NCBI GenBank assembly: GCA_949285915.1
Contig: CASDZW010000014.1
Coordinates: 1-45,576, forward strand
DNA from: an uncultured Collinsella sp.
GTDB taxonomy: Bacteria > Actinomycetota > Coriobacteriia > Coriobacteriales > Coriobacteriaceae
Direction of reading: 5' to 3'
Length of the DNA: 45,576 nucleotides
How positions within the stretch are numbered: the first letter of the stretch is position 1; every line of letters starts with the position of its first letter. The translations under genes were made by a program, and so were the position numbers. Below, piece by piece: positions 8,545 through 17,588 of this stretch. The notes under the pieces are model-generated. The model ran no database searches and was not told where the DNA came from. It was given only the letters and a program-made list of their open reading frames with translations.

Positions 8545-10320
8545 ATGCGAAAACTGTTTGCGCCGTTTGCGCTCTACAAGCGCGACGCCGTGCTGTCTGT
8601 CATAGGCACAGTCGGCGAGGTGGTCATGGAGGTATTCATCCCCTTCATCACCGCGTACCTCATCGACCGCGGTATCGAAGCGGGCAACATGGACGCCATC
8701 TTTTTCTACGGAGGCGTCATGCTCGTCATGGCGTTTTTGAGCCTCGGTTTCGGTCTTCTTGCGGGGTACTTCTCTGCCACGGCGGCGACCGGCTACGCCT
8801 GCAGCCTGCGCGAGGCCATCTTCGACAAGGTGCAAACCTATTCGTTCGGCAACATCGACAAGTTCTCAACCGCCGGTCTCGTGACGCGCATGACCACCGA
8901 CGTCACCAACATCCAGAACGCGGCGCTCATGCTCCTGCGCATCGCCGTGCGCACACCCGTCATGCTCGTATCGAGCCTCGTGATGTTCCTCTCCATCTCG
9001 ACCGAGCTCTCACCCATCATCATCGTCGCGGCGATCTTCCTTGCCATCGCGTTCACGCTCATCGTCTCTAACGCCACGCGCACCTTCAACAAGGTCTTCG
9101 ATACCTACGATGACCTCAACGCGAGCGTACAGGAGAACGTCGGCGCCATCCGCGTGGTCAAAGCCTTTGTGCGCGAGGCCTACGAGAAGGAGCGCTTCCG
9201 CGCCGCCGCCAACAAGCTCTATCGCCTCTTCGTCCGCGCCGAGAGCATCGTCGCGCTCAACAACCCGGTCATGATGATCGCCATCAACAGCTGCATCATC
9301 GCCGTGTCGTGGCTCGGTGCCCACTTTGTGGTGGGCGGCACCATGACCACCGGCCAGCTCACCAGCGCCTTCTCCTATGTGTCGCAGATGCTCATGAGCC
9401 TCATGATGCTCTCGATGATTGCCGTCATGATCACTATGAGTATGGCGAGCGCGCGCCGCATCTCGCAGGCGCTTGACGAGGTGCCCGATATCCACGACCC
9501 TGCCGAGCCCGTCGCGAGCGTCGCCAACGGACAAATTGACTTTGACCATGTGAGCTTTGCCTATGCCACCGGCGACGGTGAGAACGTGCTCGAGGACATC
9601 GACCTGCACATTGCATCGGGCGAGACCATCGGCATCATCGGAGGCACGGGCTCGGGCAAGTCGAGCTTGGTGTCGCTGCTCAGCCGTCTGTACGACGTGA
9701 CGGAGGGCTCCGTCAAGGTCGGCGGTGTCGACGTACGCTCCTACGACCTTACCGAACTCCGCGATGCGGTCTCGGTCGTTCTGCAGAAAAACGTGCTCTT
9801 CTCCGGCACGATTGCCGAGAACCTCAGGTGGGGCAACGAGAACGCCACTGACGAGGAGCTCATGAACGCCTGCCGCGCCGCCGGAGCCGACGAGTTTGTC
9901 GAGCGCCTGGCGGACGGCCTCAACGCCCGCGTGGAGCGCGGCGGCGTGAACTTCTCGGGCGGCCAAAAGCAGCGCCTCTGCATCGCCCGCGCCCTGCTCA
10001 AGCGTCCGAAAGTCCTCATTCTCGACGACTCCACCTCTGCGGTGGACACCGCCACCGACGCGCGCATCCGCGCCGCGTTCAAGACCTACATCCCCGGCAC
10101 CACCAAGATCATCATCGCCCAGCGCATCTCGAGCGTGCAGGACGCCGACCGCATCGTCGTCATGAGCGGCGGCCGCGTAAACGCCGTGGGCACGCATGAC
10201 GAGCTCGTCGCAACGAACGAGATCTACCGCAGCGTCTTTGAGTCTCAGGCGGAAGGCACGGGCGACTTTGACGTCCACGCCGCCCAAGATGAAGACGTTA
10301 CCGCAGGAAAGGAGGCTTAA
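8545..10320 (+). CDS. ABC exporter half-transporter with degenerate ATPase residues (TM287-like)
   Basis: Membrane/ATPase half-transporter of 591 residues: an N-terminal six-helix exporter domain (to about residue 310) and a C-terminal nucleotide-binding domain. Walker A is GGTGSGKSS (about residue 370), the signature is FSGGQKQR, and Walker B is LILDDSTSAVD, with aspartate where the catalytic glutamate normally stands. The H-loop reads IIIAQRIS, with glutamine in place of histidine. The same changes mark the degenerate subunit of heterodimeric exporters such as TM287/288, BmrCD and LmrCD. The partner gene follows after 6 bases, so the two should form one heterodimer. Start: ATG at 8545 with GGAGG upstream. 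Likely controlled by the divergent LysR protein; the cargo (drug, lipid or peptide) is unknown. Confidence 0.9.
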   Translation: MRKLFAPFALYKRDAVLSVIGTVGEVVMEVFIPFITAYLIDRGIEAGNMDAIFFYGGVMLVMAFLSLGFGLLAGYFSATAATGYACSLREAIFDKVQTYSFGNIDKFSTAGLVTRMTTDVTNIQNAALMLLRIAVRTPVMLVSSLVMFLSISTELSPIIIVAAIFLAIAFTLIVSNATRTFNKVFDTYDDLNASVQENVGAIRVVKAFVREAYEKERFRAAANKLYRLFVRAESIVALNNPVMMIAINSCIIAVSWLGAHFVVGGTMTTGQLTSAFSYVSQMLMSLMMLSMIAVMITMSMASARRISQALDEVPDIHDPAEPVASVANGQIDFDHVSFAYATGDGENVLEDIDLHIASGETIGIIGGTGSGKSSLVSLLSRLYDVTEGSVKVGGVDVRSYDLTELRDAVSVVLQKNVLFSGTIAENLRWGNENATDEELMNACRAAGADEFVERLADGLNARVERGGVNFSGGQKQRLCIARALLKRPKVLILDDSTSAVDTATDARIRAAFKTYIPGTTKIIIAQRISSVQDADRIVVMSGGRVNAVGTHDELVATNEIYRSVFESQAEGTGDFDVHAAQDEDVTAGKEA

Positions 10321-10326
10321 GCGATC

Positions 10327-12219
10327 ATGGCTCAGAACGAATCCCGCGCACCCAAGATGACGTTTTCCTTTGATGCGCTCATGCGCGCTTTGCGCTACAT
10401 GCTCAAGAACTACGGGGCGCTCTTCTGCTTCGTGGTGGTGTGCATCGCCTTCTCGGCCTTTGCCATCAACCGCTCGATGCTCTTCACCCAAATCCTTATC
10501 GACGACTATATCGAGCCCATGCTGGTGAGCGGCTCCACGGACTTCTCGGGCCTCGCGGCCGAAATCGTGAAGCTCGGCGTCATCCTCGTCATTGGCGTGC
10601 TCGCCTCCTGGGGCTTCAACCGCCTCATGGTGACCATCAGCCAGGGCACCATGCGCAATCTCCGTGAGGAGGTCTTCGAGCACATGGAGGGCTTGCCACT
10701 GCGCTTCTTCGACACCCACCAGCACGGCGACATCATGTCCGTCTACACCAACGACATCGACACGCTCCGCCAGTTCTACGGCCAGACCCTCCCCCAGCTC
10801 GTGAACTCCACCATCACGCTCGTCGTGACCTTCACCACCATGGTGGCGCTGTCGGTGCCGCTCACGGCCATCTCGGTCGTCATGGTCGTGATCATGCTCG
10901 TGGTGATGGGCCGCGTCTCTGGTTTTGCCGGCGCGTTCTTCGCGCAGCAGCAGACCGACCTCGGCGCGGTGGACGGCTACATCGAGGAGATGATGGACGG
11001 CCAGAAGGTCGTAAAGGTCTTCAACCACGAGGCCGACGCGAGCGCCGACTTCCGCCGCGTGAACGACCGTCTGCGCGAGAGCTCAAAGCGCGCGAACCTC
11101 ATCTCGAACCTCATCATGCCGCTCAACGCCAACCTCGGCAATATCTCGTGCGTCATCGTAAGTGTCGTGGGTGGCTGGATGGCGCTCTCCGGCGGCTGGG
11201 GTCTCACACTCGGCGCGCTCGCGAGCTTCATCACGCTCAATCGCAACTTCTCCCAGCCCGTCACGCAGGTCTCCCAGCAGATGAGCTTCGTCACCATGGC
11301 AGCCGCCGGCGCCCGGCGCGTATTCGACCTTCTGGACGAGGAGCCCGAGGCCGACGAGGGTTACGTCACGCTGGTGAACGCGCGCGAGATGGAAGACGGC
11401 ACCATCGAAGAGGTTGAGGAGCGCACCGGTACGTGGGCCTGGAAGTGGCCGCACCGCTCGACCGGCGAGGTCGAGTACGTCAAGCAGGCCGGCGAGCTTG
11501 TGATGGACCACGTTGACTTTGGCTACACGTCGGAGAAGACCGTGCTCCATGACATCACCCTTTTTGCCAAGCCCGGTCAAAAGATCGCCTTCGTGGGCTC
11601 CACCGGTGCCGGCAAGACGACGATCACCAACCTCATCAACCGCTTCTACGATATCGAGGACGGCAAGATCCGCTACGACGGTATCAACATCAACAAGATC
11701 CGTAAGGGCGACCTGCGCCGCTCGCTCGGCATCGTGCTGCAGGACACACATCTGTTTACCGGCACCGTCATGGACAACATCCGCTACGGGCGACTCGATG
11801 CCACGGACGAGGAGTGCATGGAGGCCGCGCGCCTCGTGCATGCCGACGGCTTCATCCGCCGCCTGCCGCAGGGCTACCAGACCCCCATCTCCGGCGACGG
11901 CGCCGAGCTTTCCCAGGGCCAGTGCCAGCTACTCGCCATCGCGCGCGCCGCGGTCGCCGATCCGCCGGCCCTCATCTTGGACGAGGCGACGAGCTCCATC
12001 GACACGCGTACCGAGGAGATCGTGGCGCGCGGTATGGACGCCCTCATGGCGGGACGAACGACATTTGTCATCGCGCACCGTCTCTCCACCGTCAAGAACG
12101 CCGACTGCATCATGGTCATGGAGCAGGGGCGCATCATAGAGCGCGGCAACCACGACGAGCTCATGGAGCAGCGCGGCCGCTACTGGCAGCTCTACACCGG
12201 AGGCAAGGTCGGCGAGTAG
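10327..12219 (+). CDS. ABC exporter half-transporter with consensus catalytic residues (TM288-like)
   Basis: Second half of the heterodimeric exporter, 630 residues. Six membrane helices lie in the first 330 residues; an acidic insert with a tryptophan-rich stretch (GTWAWKWPHR, about residue 375) comes before the nucleotide-binding domain. Walker A is GSTGAGKTT, Walker B LILDEATSSID with the catalytic glutamate, and the H-loop VIAHRLST with the histidine. The signature is LSQGQCQL, so the usual second glycine is glutamine, the form seen in TM288, and it completes the degenerate site with the partner. The start lies 6 bases after the stop of the first subunit, and its AGGAGG ribosome site lies inside the first gene's end. 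A strong terminator follows at 12243-12292. Confidence 0.9.
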   Translation: MAQNESRAPKMTFSFDALMRALRYMLKNYGALFCFVVVCIAFSAFAINRSMLFTQILIDDYIEPMLVSGSTDFSGLAAEIVKLGVILVIGVLASWGFNRLMVTISQGTMRNLREEVFEHMEGLPLRFFDTHQHGDIMSVYTNDIDTLRQFYGQTLPQLVNSTITLVVTFTTMVALSVPLTAISVVMVVIMLVVMGRVSGFAGAFFAQQQTDLGAVDGYIEEMMDGQKVVKVFNHEADASADFRRVNDRLRESSKRANLISNLIMPLNANLGNISCVIVSVVGGWMALSGGWGLTLGALASFITLNRNFSQPVTQVSQQMSFVTMAAAGARRVFDLLDEEPEADEGYVTLVNAREMEDGTIEEVEERTGTWAWKWPHRSTGEVEYVKQAGELVMDHVDFGYTSEKTVLHDITLFAKPGQKIAFVGSTGAGKTTITNLINRFYDIEDGKIRYDGININKIRKGDLRRSLGIVLQDTHLFTGTVMDNIRYGRLDATDEECMEAARLVHADGFIRRLPQGYQTPISGDGAELSQGQCQLLAIARAAVADPPALILDEATSSIDTRTEEIVARGMDALMAGRTTFVIAHRLSTVKNADCIMVMEQGRIIERGNHDELMEQRGRYWQLYTGGKVGE

Positions 12220-12242
12220 TCGCCACTCCCCGCGTCTGAACG

Positions 12243-12292
12243 GGACCGCATGGTAAGCTTGAACGAGCGATACCATGCGGTCCTTCTTGTTT
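12243..12292 (+). terminator. Rho-independent terminator of the ABC exporter operon
   Basis: A perfect 13-base-pair stem (12243-12255 with 12271-12283) and a 15-base loop are followed by TTCTTGTTT. It lies 23 bases after the stop of the second exporter gene and just before the ribosome site of the next gene. It should end the exporter transcript; it could also act as a leader hairpin for the gene at 12305. Confidence 0.75.
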
Positions 12293-12304
12293 GCGAGGTG
12301 CTCC

Positions 12305-13435
12305 ATGTTCACTCTCCCCACCTACCACGCCCCCAACTTCGACAAAGAGCCTCTTGCAAGCGCACCCGATGCACGGGTTGCTGTCGTGGAGGCCGACGGG
12401 GTTGCACCGGAGGGGTTCCACAGCACCTCGATGTACCCCGAGTATGTAAAGGTGGCGGGCACGTGGCTGCTTGCCAAGCGAAGCCGTATGGACGCGAGCA
12501 TCGTCGTCGATAGCGCAAACGGCGAACCCGAGCTCCGCGTGGTGGAAAACCGCAACCTAAAACGTGGGGACCGGGTGGTGCTCGGCCGCACCGAAGGCGG
12601 CGAGGACGGCATCTACGTCCATGTGACCGGCTTTTCCGAGCCATCGCGTACTGACGAGGGCTCTGACGGCGCTAACGATGAGGACGACAAGTTCGTCTTC
12701 CGTCAAGGCCGTAGCCGTGAAACATCCTTTGCTCGGGACTACGACCACCTCTACGACCTGCTGCGCCATGAGCGCGAGCATGGCAAGCTCGTGTGGGTTA
12801 TGGGCCCCGCCTTTTCCTTTGACGCCGATGCGCGCCGAGCGATGCAGCTCATGGTGGAGAACGGCTACGTCGACGGCATCCTCGCGGGAAACGCCCTTGC
12901 AACCCACGATCTCGAGGCATCCGTCTTCCATACGGCGCTTGGTCAAGATATCTACACGCAGCACTCGGTTAGAAACGGGCACTACCATCACCTGGACGTC
13001 ATCAACCGCGTGCGCCGCGCGGGCGGCATCGAGACGTTCGTGCGCAAGAACGACATCACCGACGGCATCATGGCGAGCTGCGTGCGCAGAGGCGTCCCCT
13101 TCGTGCTCACGGGTTCCATCCGCGATGACGGCCCACTGCCCGAAGTAATAGGCGACGCGTATGACGCGCAAAGCGCCATGCGCGAGATGGTATCCGGGGC
13201 AACCACCCTCATCTGCCTCGCGACGATGCTCCATACCATAGCCGCGGGCAATATGACACCCTCCTACACGGTGACCGACGACGGCACGGTCCGCCCCGTC
13301 TATCTCTATACGGTTGACATATCTGAATTCGTGGTGAATAAACTCCTCGATCGCGGCAGCCTCTCTGCCACCACGCTCGTCACGAACGTGCAGGACTTCA
13401 TCACCATCGTCGCCAAAGGCCTCGGGCTCATGTAG
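12305..13435 (+). CDS. TIGR00300-family protein (LOR/SDH domain, ornithine cyclodeaminase-like)
   Basis: A 376-residue protein whose C-terminal ~250 residues match the TIGR00300 / LOR-SDH conserved family: MGPAFSFDADARRAM, the GNALATHDLEA element, HHLDVINRVRRAGG, VLTGSIRDDGPLPEV, ATMLHTIAAGNM and the closing DRGS segment. Members characterised in archaea and the C-terminal part of cyanobacterial AgrE/ArgZ act on ornithine (NAD-dependent cyclodeaminase giving proline), so ornithine cyclodeamination is the best guess here; it is family knowledge, not shown by the sequence. The N-terminal ~105 residues form a separate beta-rich domain, joined by an acidic linker (DEGSDGANDEDD). Start: ATG at 12305 with GAGGTG four bases upstream. 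It is convergent with the ROK gene. Confidence 0.75.
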   Translation: MFTLPTYHAPNFDKEPLASAPDARVAVVEADGVAPEGFHSTSMYPEYVKVAGTWLLAKRSRMDASIVVDSANGEPELRVVENRNLKRGDRVVLGRTEGGEDGIYVHVTGFSEPSRTDEGSDGANDEDDKFVFRQGRSRETSFARDYDHLYDLLRHEREHGKLVWVMGPAFSFDADARRAMQLMVENGYVDGILAGNALATHDLEASVFHTALGQDIYTQHSVRNGHYHHLDVINRVRRAGGIETFVRKNDITDGIMASCVRRGVPFVLTGSIRDDGPLPEVIGDAYDAQSAMREMVSGATTLICLATMLHTIAAGNMTPSYTVTDDGTVRPVYLYTVDISEFVVNKLLDRGSLSATTLVTNVQDFITIVAKGLGLM

Positions 13436-13458
13436 CCGCTGTACGAGGAAAGACGCGT

Positions 13459-14730
13459 CTAGACGGTATCCTGGAGCAGCGTTGACGGGTCGAGGGACTC
13501 GCCGCGTATGATCTCGCCCACATGGTCGATGACGGCCCCGCGCATGCGCGAGAGCCCTCCTGCGACCGCGGCCTCGTCACCGAGTACTGCGGCGTGCAGG
13601 CTTGTCACACCCGGGACGCCGAGGGACGTAAAACCGTTGTCCACCGCAAGGATGTCGTCCAGGTGCGCGCCCATGTAGCCGCCGATGATGACGCAGTCGG
13701 CAACGAGCAGGGTTAGGGCGTTCTCGATAGCGATGCGCACATAGCGGACCGCACGGTCGAGCGTCTCGCGCGCAGGCTCCTCCCCCACCTTGGCACGGCG
13801 CTCAAGCTCGGCGAGGGCAGTATCAGGCCCGGACGTGTTGACAAGCTCAGTAAGGCCGCTACGTCGCATTAGCGCGTCGCGGCCCGCATAGAGCGTAAGG
13901 CACCCACGCTTGCCGCATACGCAGCGCTCGCCCTCTGCGTTGATCTGAATATGGCCGATGCCCATCGCCGTACCGAGCGCCCCGTTGTAGACCTTGCCGT
14001 CGAATATGAACGAGCCGCCCATCGGGTCATCGGTGTCGATGAAGATGACGCCATGTGGATCCTCTGCACCTTTCTGCACCAATGCGCGGTACTCCGCCCA
14101 ACCGGCGCAGTTGGCATCGTTCATCATGACGACGGTGGACGCACCGCCGAGACGCTGGACCTCAGTGCGAATCGACGCACCGATATCCATCATCGGCCAG
14201 CCAAAGTCGGCGTTGGGGAGCGTTCCCGTTTGATGCGCGAGGACCGCTATAGGGGAAACGACGCCGACGGCCTTGAGTTCAAGCCCTCGTTCCTTTGCGA
14301 GGCGTCGCTCCAACGTGTAAATGAGCTCGGCAGCAAAGGAAACAAAGTCCTCCACCGGACGGCCCCTGAAGTCGCGGCGGTGCACCTCGTCTACCAGGCG
14401 CTCGCCGGAGAAAGACTCGCACACGAGCCGCACCGAAGCGGGCCGGAGCAAAAGAACCGCGACCGGGCAGGTCCGCCCCGACAGCACGAGCTGCTTCTTG
14501 CGACGGCCTCCCTCGGCCTCCAGCATACCGCTCGTCTCGATGAAACCGGCTTTCATGAGCTCATTCACAAGCAGCGTGACGGCCCCGGGCGTGAGCCCGG
14601 TTGCCGAGCAGACGAGCGACCGCGAAGCGCTGAAACGGCGGTGCAGCTCATGAAGAACAAGGGAAAGATTATGGTCACGCACGGACCGGCTGTTAAGACG
14701 GCCCGTGGTATGCACGCTCACCTGAGGCAT
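13459..14730 (-). CDS. ROK-family transcriptional regulator
   Basis: A 423-residue NagC/XylR-type repressor. A winged helix occupies about residues 12-85 (the GLTPGAVTLLVNEL recognition region). The ROK sugar-kinase-like domain follows, with the zinc motif intact: H260 and the CVCGKRGC cluster (C270, C272, C277). The NDANCAGWAEY segment (residues 204-214) matches the ROK catalytic-site region, but the usual glycine-rich ATP loop is degenerate (IDTDDPMGGSF), which fits a regulator rather than a kinase. It would respond to a sugar or a sugar phosphate. The neighbours are an M18 aminopeptidase (same strand, upstream) and the TIGR00300 gene (convergent); no obvious sugar operon touches it, so the regulon is probably elsewhere. 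Confidence 0.85.
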   Translation of the reverse strand: MPQVSVHTTGRLNSRSVRDHNLSLVLHELHRRFSASRSLVCSATGLTPGAVTLLVNELMKAGFIETSGMLEAEGGRRKKQLVLSGRTCPVAVLLLRPASVRLVCESFSGERLVDEVHRRDFRGRPVEDFVSFAAELIYTLERRLAKERGLELKAVGVVSPIAVLAHQTGTLPNADFGWPMMDIGASIRTEVQRLGGASTVVMMNDANCAGWAEYRALVQKGAEDPHGVIFIDTDDPMGGSFIFDGKVYNGALGTAMGIGHIQINAEGERCVCGKRGCLTLYAGRDALMRRSGLTELVNTSGPDTALAELERRAKVGEEPARETLDRAVRYVRIAIENALTLLVADCVIIGGYMGAHLDDILAVDNGFTSLGVPGVTSLHAAVLGDEAAVAGGLSRMRGAVIDHVGEIIRGESLDPSTLLQDTV

Positions 14731-14754
14731 CTATGTTCCCCCAACTGATCTGCA

Positions 14755-14809
14755 GGAGCAGCTGCTCCCGCATATCCCCAACGAGCTCCATCATACTCCT
14801 ACTGAGTAT
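14755..14809. promoter_or_regulatory. Two palindromes before the ROK regulator gene
   Basis: GGAGCAGCTGCTCC (14755-14768) is a perfect 14-base palindrome and ATACTC-N5-GAGTAT (14793-14809) a short inverted repeat. Both lie 25-80 bases upstream of the ROK start, in the 118-base gap after the M18 peptidase gene. They could be operators for autoregulation, or the second could be a weak hairpin. No other copy was noticed in the window. Confidence 0.35.
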
Positions 14810-14848
14810 TGGACCCAACTCCAAGCTTCAGAGCATTTAAGCTCAGCC

Positions 14849-16216
14849 CTACACGACCTCGAAGCCGTCGGCGCCGTCAACACGCACGTCAAGGGCATAG
14901 AACGCCTCGAGGGCGCGGCGCGCAAGCGCCACATCGCGCACGCCAGCGGTCTCATAGGCGGAGTGCATCGCCCACTGCGCACAGCCCACATCGACCCCGT
15001 GCATGCTCGCTTGGATATTGGAGAGGTTGCCGAGGGTGGAGCCGCCGGCCATGTCGCTTCTGTTGGCGAAGGTCTGGTACGGCACCTCCGCGCGCTCGCA
15101 TACCTCGGTGAAGATGGCGCGGCCAAAGGCATCGGTGCAGTAGTGCTGATTCGCGGCCTCTTTGATGACGATGCCGCCGTTAACACGACAACGATTGAGC
15201 TCATCGTACTTGTCGGGTCGGTTGGGATGAACCGCATGAGCGTTATCGCAGCTCACGAGCATCGAGCGTGACAGGGCGCGGCGATAGGCCTCGTCATCGC
15301 CGCCGAGAGCGGTCGTGATGCGCCGCAACGTGTCCTTGAGCAGCGTGGACATCGCACCCTGCTTGGTGTTGGAGCCGACCTCCTCGTTATCAAAGAGCGC
15401 GTAGACGTTGATAGATGAGGGCGCAGAGGCGCCGAGGAAGCCCTCGAGTGCAGCATGGGCGCACATGAGGTCGTCAAGACGAGGTGCGGAGACGAATTCT
15501 CGGGCAGCTCCCCAAATACGCGGCACATCGCCGTTCACGAGGTAAAGGTCAGACGCGACGATATCTTGCGCCGAAACACCGGCGGATGCGGCGAGCTCAC
15601 CCATCAACCCATCCGCATCGAGAGCGCCCGCCGTGACAACGGGGCGTAAATCGCGCGCACGGTCAGGCGCAAAGCCGTCGTTGACCCCACGGTTGAGATG
15701 GACAGCGAGGCTCGGAATAAGGGCGACGAGCCCTTCTGTCTTGACTAGCCTGCTCTCCACCCGAGACCCCGACCGCACGAGCAAGCGCCCGGCGATACCG
15801 AGCGGGCGGTCGAACCAGGTGTAGTCGATCATGCCGCCGTACGGCTCCACATCAAGGCAAAGAGTACCTCCAGCGCCCTCCACCACCGCGGACGACTTAA
15901 GGCGGAAGGTGGGCGAATCACTGTGCGCGGCGGCAATCTGAAAATGAAGGCCGCGCGTATCCTCAAGAGCGTTCTCGGCGATACGCCATGCGATGACGCT
16001 CGAGCCATTGCGGCAGGTGTAATAGCTCCCGCCCGGAATCATGTGCCAAGCGTCACCTTCGGGAAGATAGGTAAAGCCCGAAGCATCGAGGCGTGCGCAA
16101 ACAGCAGCCGCCGCGTGGAAGGCTGTGGGGCTCTCCTCGATAAAGGCGGGAAGTCCCTCCGCCTCGGCGACCTCTTTCTCGCTCGGCTTCAAAGCCATGT
16201 CGTTCAATACGCTCAT
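14849..16216 (-). CDS. M18-family zinc aminopeptidase
   Basis: Cytosolic metallo-aminopeptidase of 455 residues; M18 enzymes remove N-terminal, often acidic, residues from peptides as part of peptide turnover. Family motifs are in place: AAHSDSPTFRLK (zinc histidine and aspartate), LFDNEEVGSNTKQG with the catalytic/metal glutamates, the DNAHAVHPN segment, and RSDMAGGSTLG near the C-terminus. The length is normal for the family. I chose the ATG at 16214-16216 (MSVLNDM) because GAGGGGTGG precedes it; another ATG five codons upstream lacks a site. The gene has its own upstream region, shared divergently with the LacI-controlled cluster, so the LacI sites there could affect it as well. Confidence 0.9.
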   Translation of the reverse strand: MSVLNDMALKPSEKEVAEAEGLPAFIEESPTAFHAAAAVCARLDASGFTYLPEGDAWHMIPGGSYYTCRNGSSVIAWRIAENALEDTRGLHFQIAAAHSDSPTFRLKSSAVVEGAGGTLCLDVEPYGGMIDYTWFDRPLGIAGRLLVRSGSRVESRLVKTEGLVALIPSLAVHLNRGVNDGFAPDRARDLRPVVTAGALDADGLMGELAASAGVSAQDIVASDLYLVNGDVPRIWGAAREFVSAPRLDDLMCAHAALEGFLGASAPSSINVYALFDNEEVGSNTKQGAMSTLLKDTLRRITTALGGDDEAYRRALSRSMLVSCDNAHAVHPNRPDKYDELNRCRVNGGIVIKEAANQHYCTDAFGRAIFTEVCERAEVPYQTFANRSDMAGGSTLGNLSNIQASMHGVDVGCAQWAMHSAYETAGVRDVALARRALEAFYALDVRVDGADGFEVV

Positions 16217-16302
16217 GGAACCACCCCTCATGATGGCGCAGAATTATTGTCTTCAGCCGTGTCAGCATAGCACTTCACACTCAAGGCAACTCGCACCCTC
16301 AA

Positions 16303-16426
16303 AATGCCGCAAACGGCATTAACGAACCGATTAACGACGCTTTATGGACCGCTTGCCGAGCAAAACAACAGACTCTTAGCAAAGTTTGTATGATGCATTT
16401 ATCGATTAATGAAAATCGATTAACGA
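16303..16426. promoter_or_regulatory. Cluster of CGATTAACGA-type sites, probable LacI-family operators
   Basis: The region between the aminopeptidase and lacI-like genes carries four near-identical decamers: GCATTAACGA (16316-16325), CGATTAACGA (16328-16337), CGATTAATGA (16403-16412) and CGATTAACGA (16417-16426). They form two pairs with 12- and 14-base pitch. In the second pair the cores fall in AATCGATT-like palindromes with a central CG, as is usual for LacI-family operators. A short inverted repeat, AATGCCG-N4-CGGCATT (16303-16320), abuts the first copy. The matching CGATTAAC core recurs in reverse before the transporter gene. Binding by the adjacent regulator is inferred. Confidence 0.55.
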
Positions 16427-16444
16427 AGCAAAGGAGCTGGTCGC

Positions 16445-17527
16445 ATGGTGGAGAAGCGCGTAACCGGACGTGATGTCGCCCGCGCTGCCGGCGTTACTAC
16501 TGCGACAGTTTCCAATGTCTTAAATGGAAAACGCAACGTTGGCGAAGCAACGCGTGAACGCGTGCTCGCTGCTGTACGCAAGCTCGGCTATCTCCCCGAC
16601 CAGAATGCGCGCTCCCTGCGCCAACGAAACGGACACGCCATTGGAGTCGTGGTAGGTAAAAGTCTCTCTAACTCCCGCTACGGCCGAACCGTCGAAGGAA
16701 TGCTTCAGGAGGCGAGCGATCGCGGTTATCGCCTCTCTCTTTGCCGCAATCGCATAATGCCCAATGGCATGCGCGACTATCTTGCAGCGTATTATCAATG
16801 CAACATCGACGGCGTCATTTTTATGAGTCACGACACCGAAGGACCAGACAGCGAGAGCCTCCAAACAGTCATTGATGGGAACATCCCTTTCGTCGCGCTT
16901 GACTGTCAGACCCCATCAACGAAATACAGCACTGTCGACTTCGATTACCGAGGTGGCGCCGCAGATGCAACCTGCAACGCACTGTCGTACGGCCACAAGA
17001 GGCTGCTCTATATCCGCCCTTCGGTGAACAATGCACAGGAGACACTTCGCGAGGAAGGCGTCAGGCAGGCGTGCGCCGAGGCAAATGCAACGGAGAACCT
17101 TATCGTCATCGATGTCGACGTACAGATTCAACTTGATGATGAGTTCGCCGACACCCGCCTCGAGATGTCCGAAGATCCCACACATAGCTACGCGTTCTAC
17201 CTTGATACGACATTCCGTAAACTCCTTAGCGGACGCATCCGGCCTGGGGATGCCATCGTATGCAGCTGGCCAGGTTGGTCCGCAATTATCCGTAGCGCGT
17301 TCCCTTTGCCGAACGTAATGTTTACCGATCTTGCCAGCGAGTCTCTTAGCATGAGCGGTACTGATGCTTTCTGCGTAATGCCAAATGCTCAGGCAGGAAA
17401 AGTTTGCGTCGATACGCTCGTCTCCCTCATCGAAGGAAGCGCGCCCCAAAGCCATCTGCTTCCCATTCGCTGTATCGACGTGCATCGCAAGCAGATTGTC
17501 AACGAGCGCCCAACAGTAGAAAGCTAA
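16445..17527 (+). CDS. LacI-family transcriptional regulator of the sulfatase cluster
   Basis: A 360-residue LacI/GalR-type repressor. The N-terminal helix-turn-helix is textbook (VTGRDVARAAGVTTATVSNVLNG, residues 6-28, then the hinge helix NARSLRQRN), followed by a periplasmic-binding-protein-like sugar-binding core (about residues 65-350). It is the first gene of a same-strand group: regulator, GPH symporter, sulfatase, sulfatase maturase. Candidate operators lie before this gene (16316-16426) and before the transporter (17589-17610), so it probably represses itself and the cluster until a sulfated or desulfated sugar appears. Start: ATG at 16445, with AAAGGAG upstream. Confidence 0.85.
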   Translation: MVEKRVTGRDVARAAGVTTATVSNVLNGKRNVGEATRERVLAAVRKLGYLPDQNARSLRQRNGHAIGVVVGKSLSNSRYGRTVEGMLQEASDRGYRLSLCRNRIMPNGMRDYLAAYYQCNIDGVIFMSHDTEGPDSESLQTVIDGNIPFVALDCQTPSTKYSTVDFDYRGGAADATCNALSYGHKRLLYIRPSVNNAQETLREEGVRQACAEANATENLIVIDVDVQIQLDDEFADTRLEMSEDPTHSYAFYLDTTFRKLLSGRIRPGDAIVCSWPGWSAIIRSAFPLPNVMFTDLASESLSMSGTDAFCVMPNAQAGKVCVDTLVSLIEGSAPQSHLLPIRCIDVHRKQIVNERPTVES

Positions 17528-17588
17528 TAAACAACGCCCAAACAAATAGCGAGCAAAAGAATGGATCAGGAAAGGGGGTTACTAGCCG

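Noticed and set aside
8545-10320. Degenerate nucleotide-binding residues as a sign of a decaying pseudogene
   Set aside because: The reading frame is full length, and the changes (D for E, Q for H) fit the known degenerate site of heterodimeric exporters, with matching changes in the partner.
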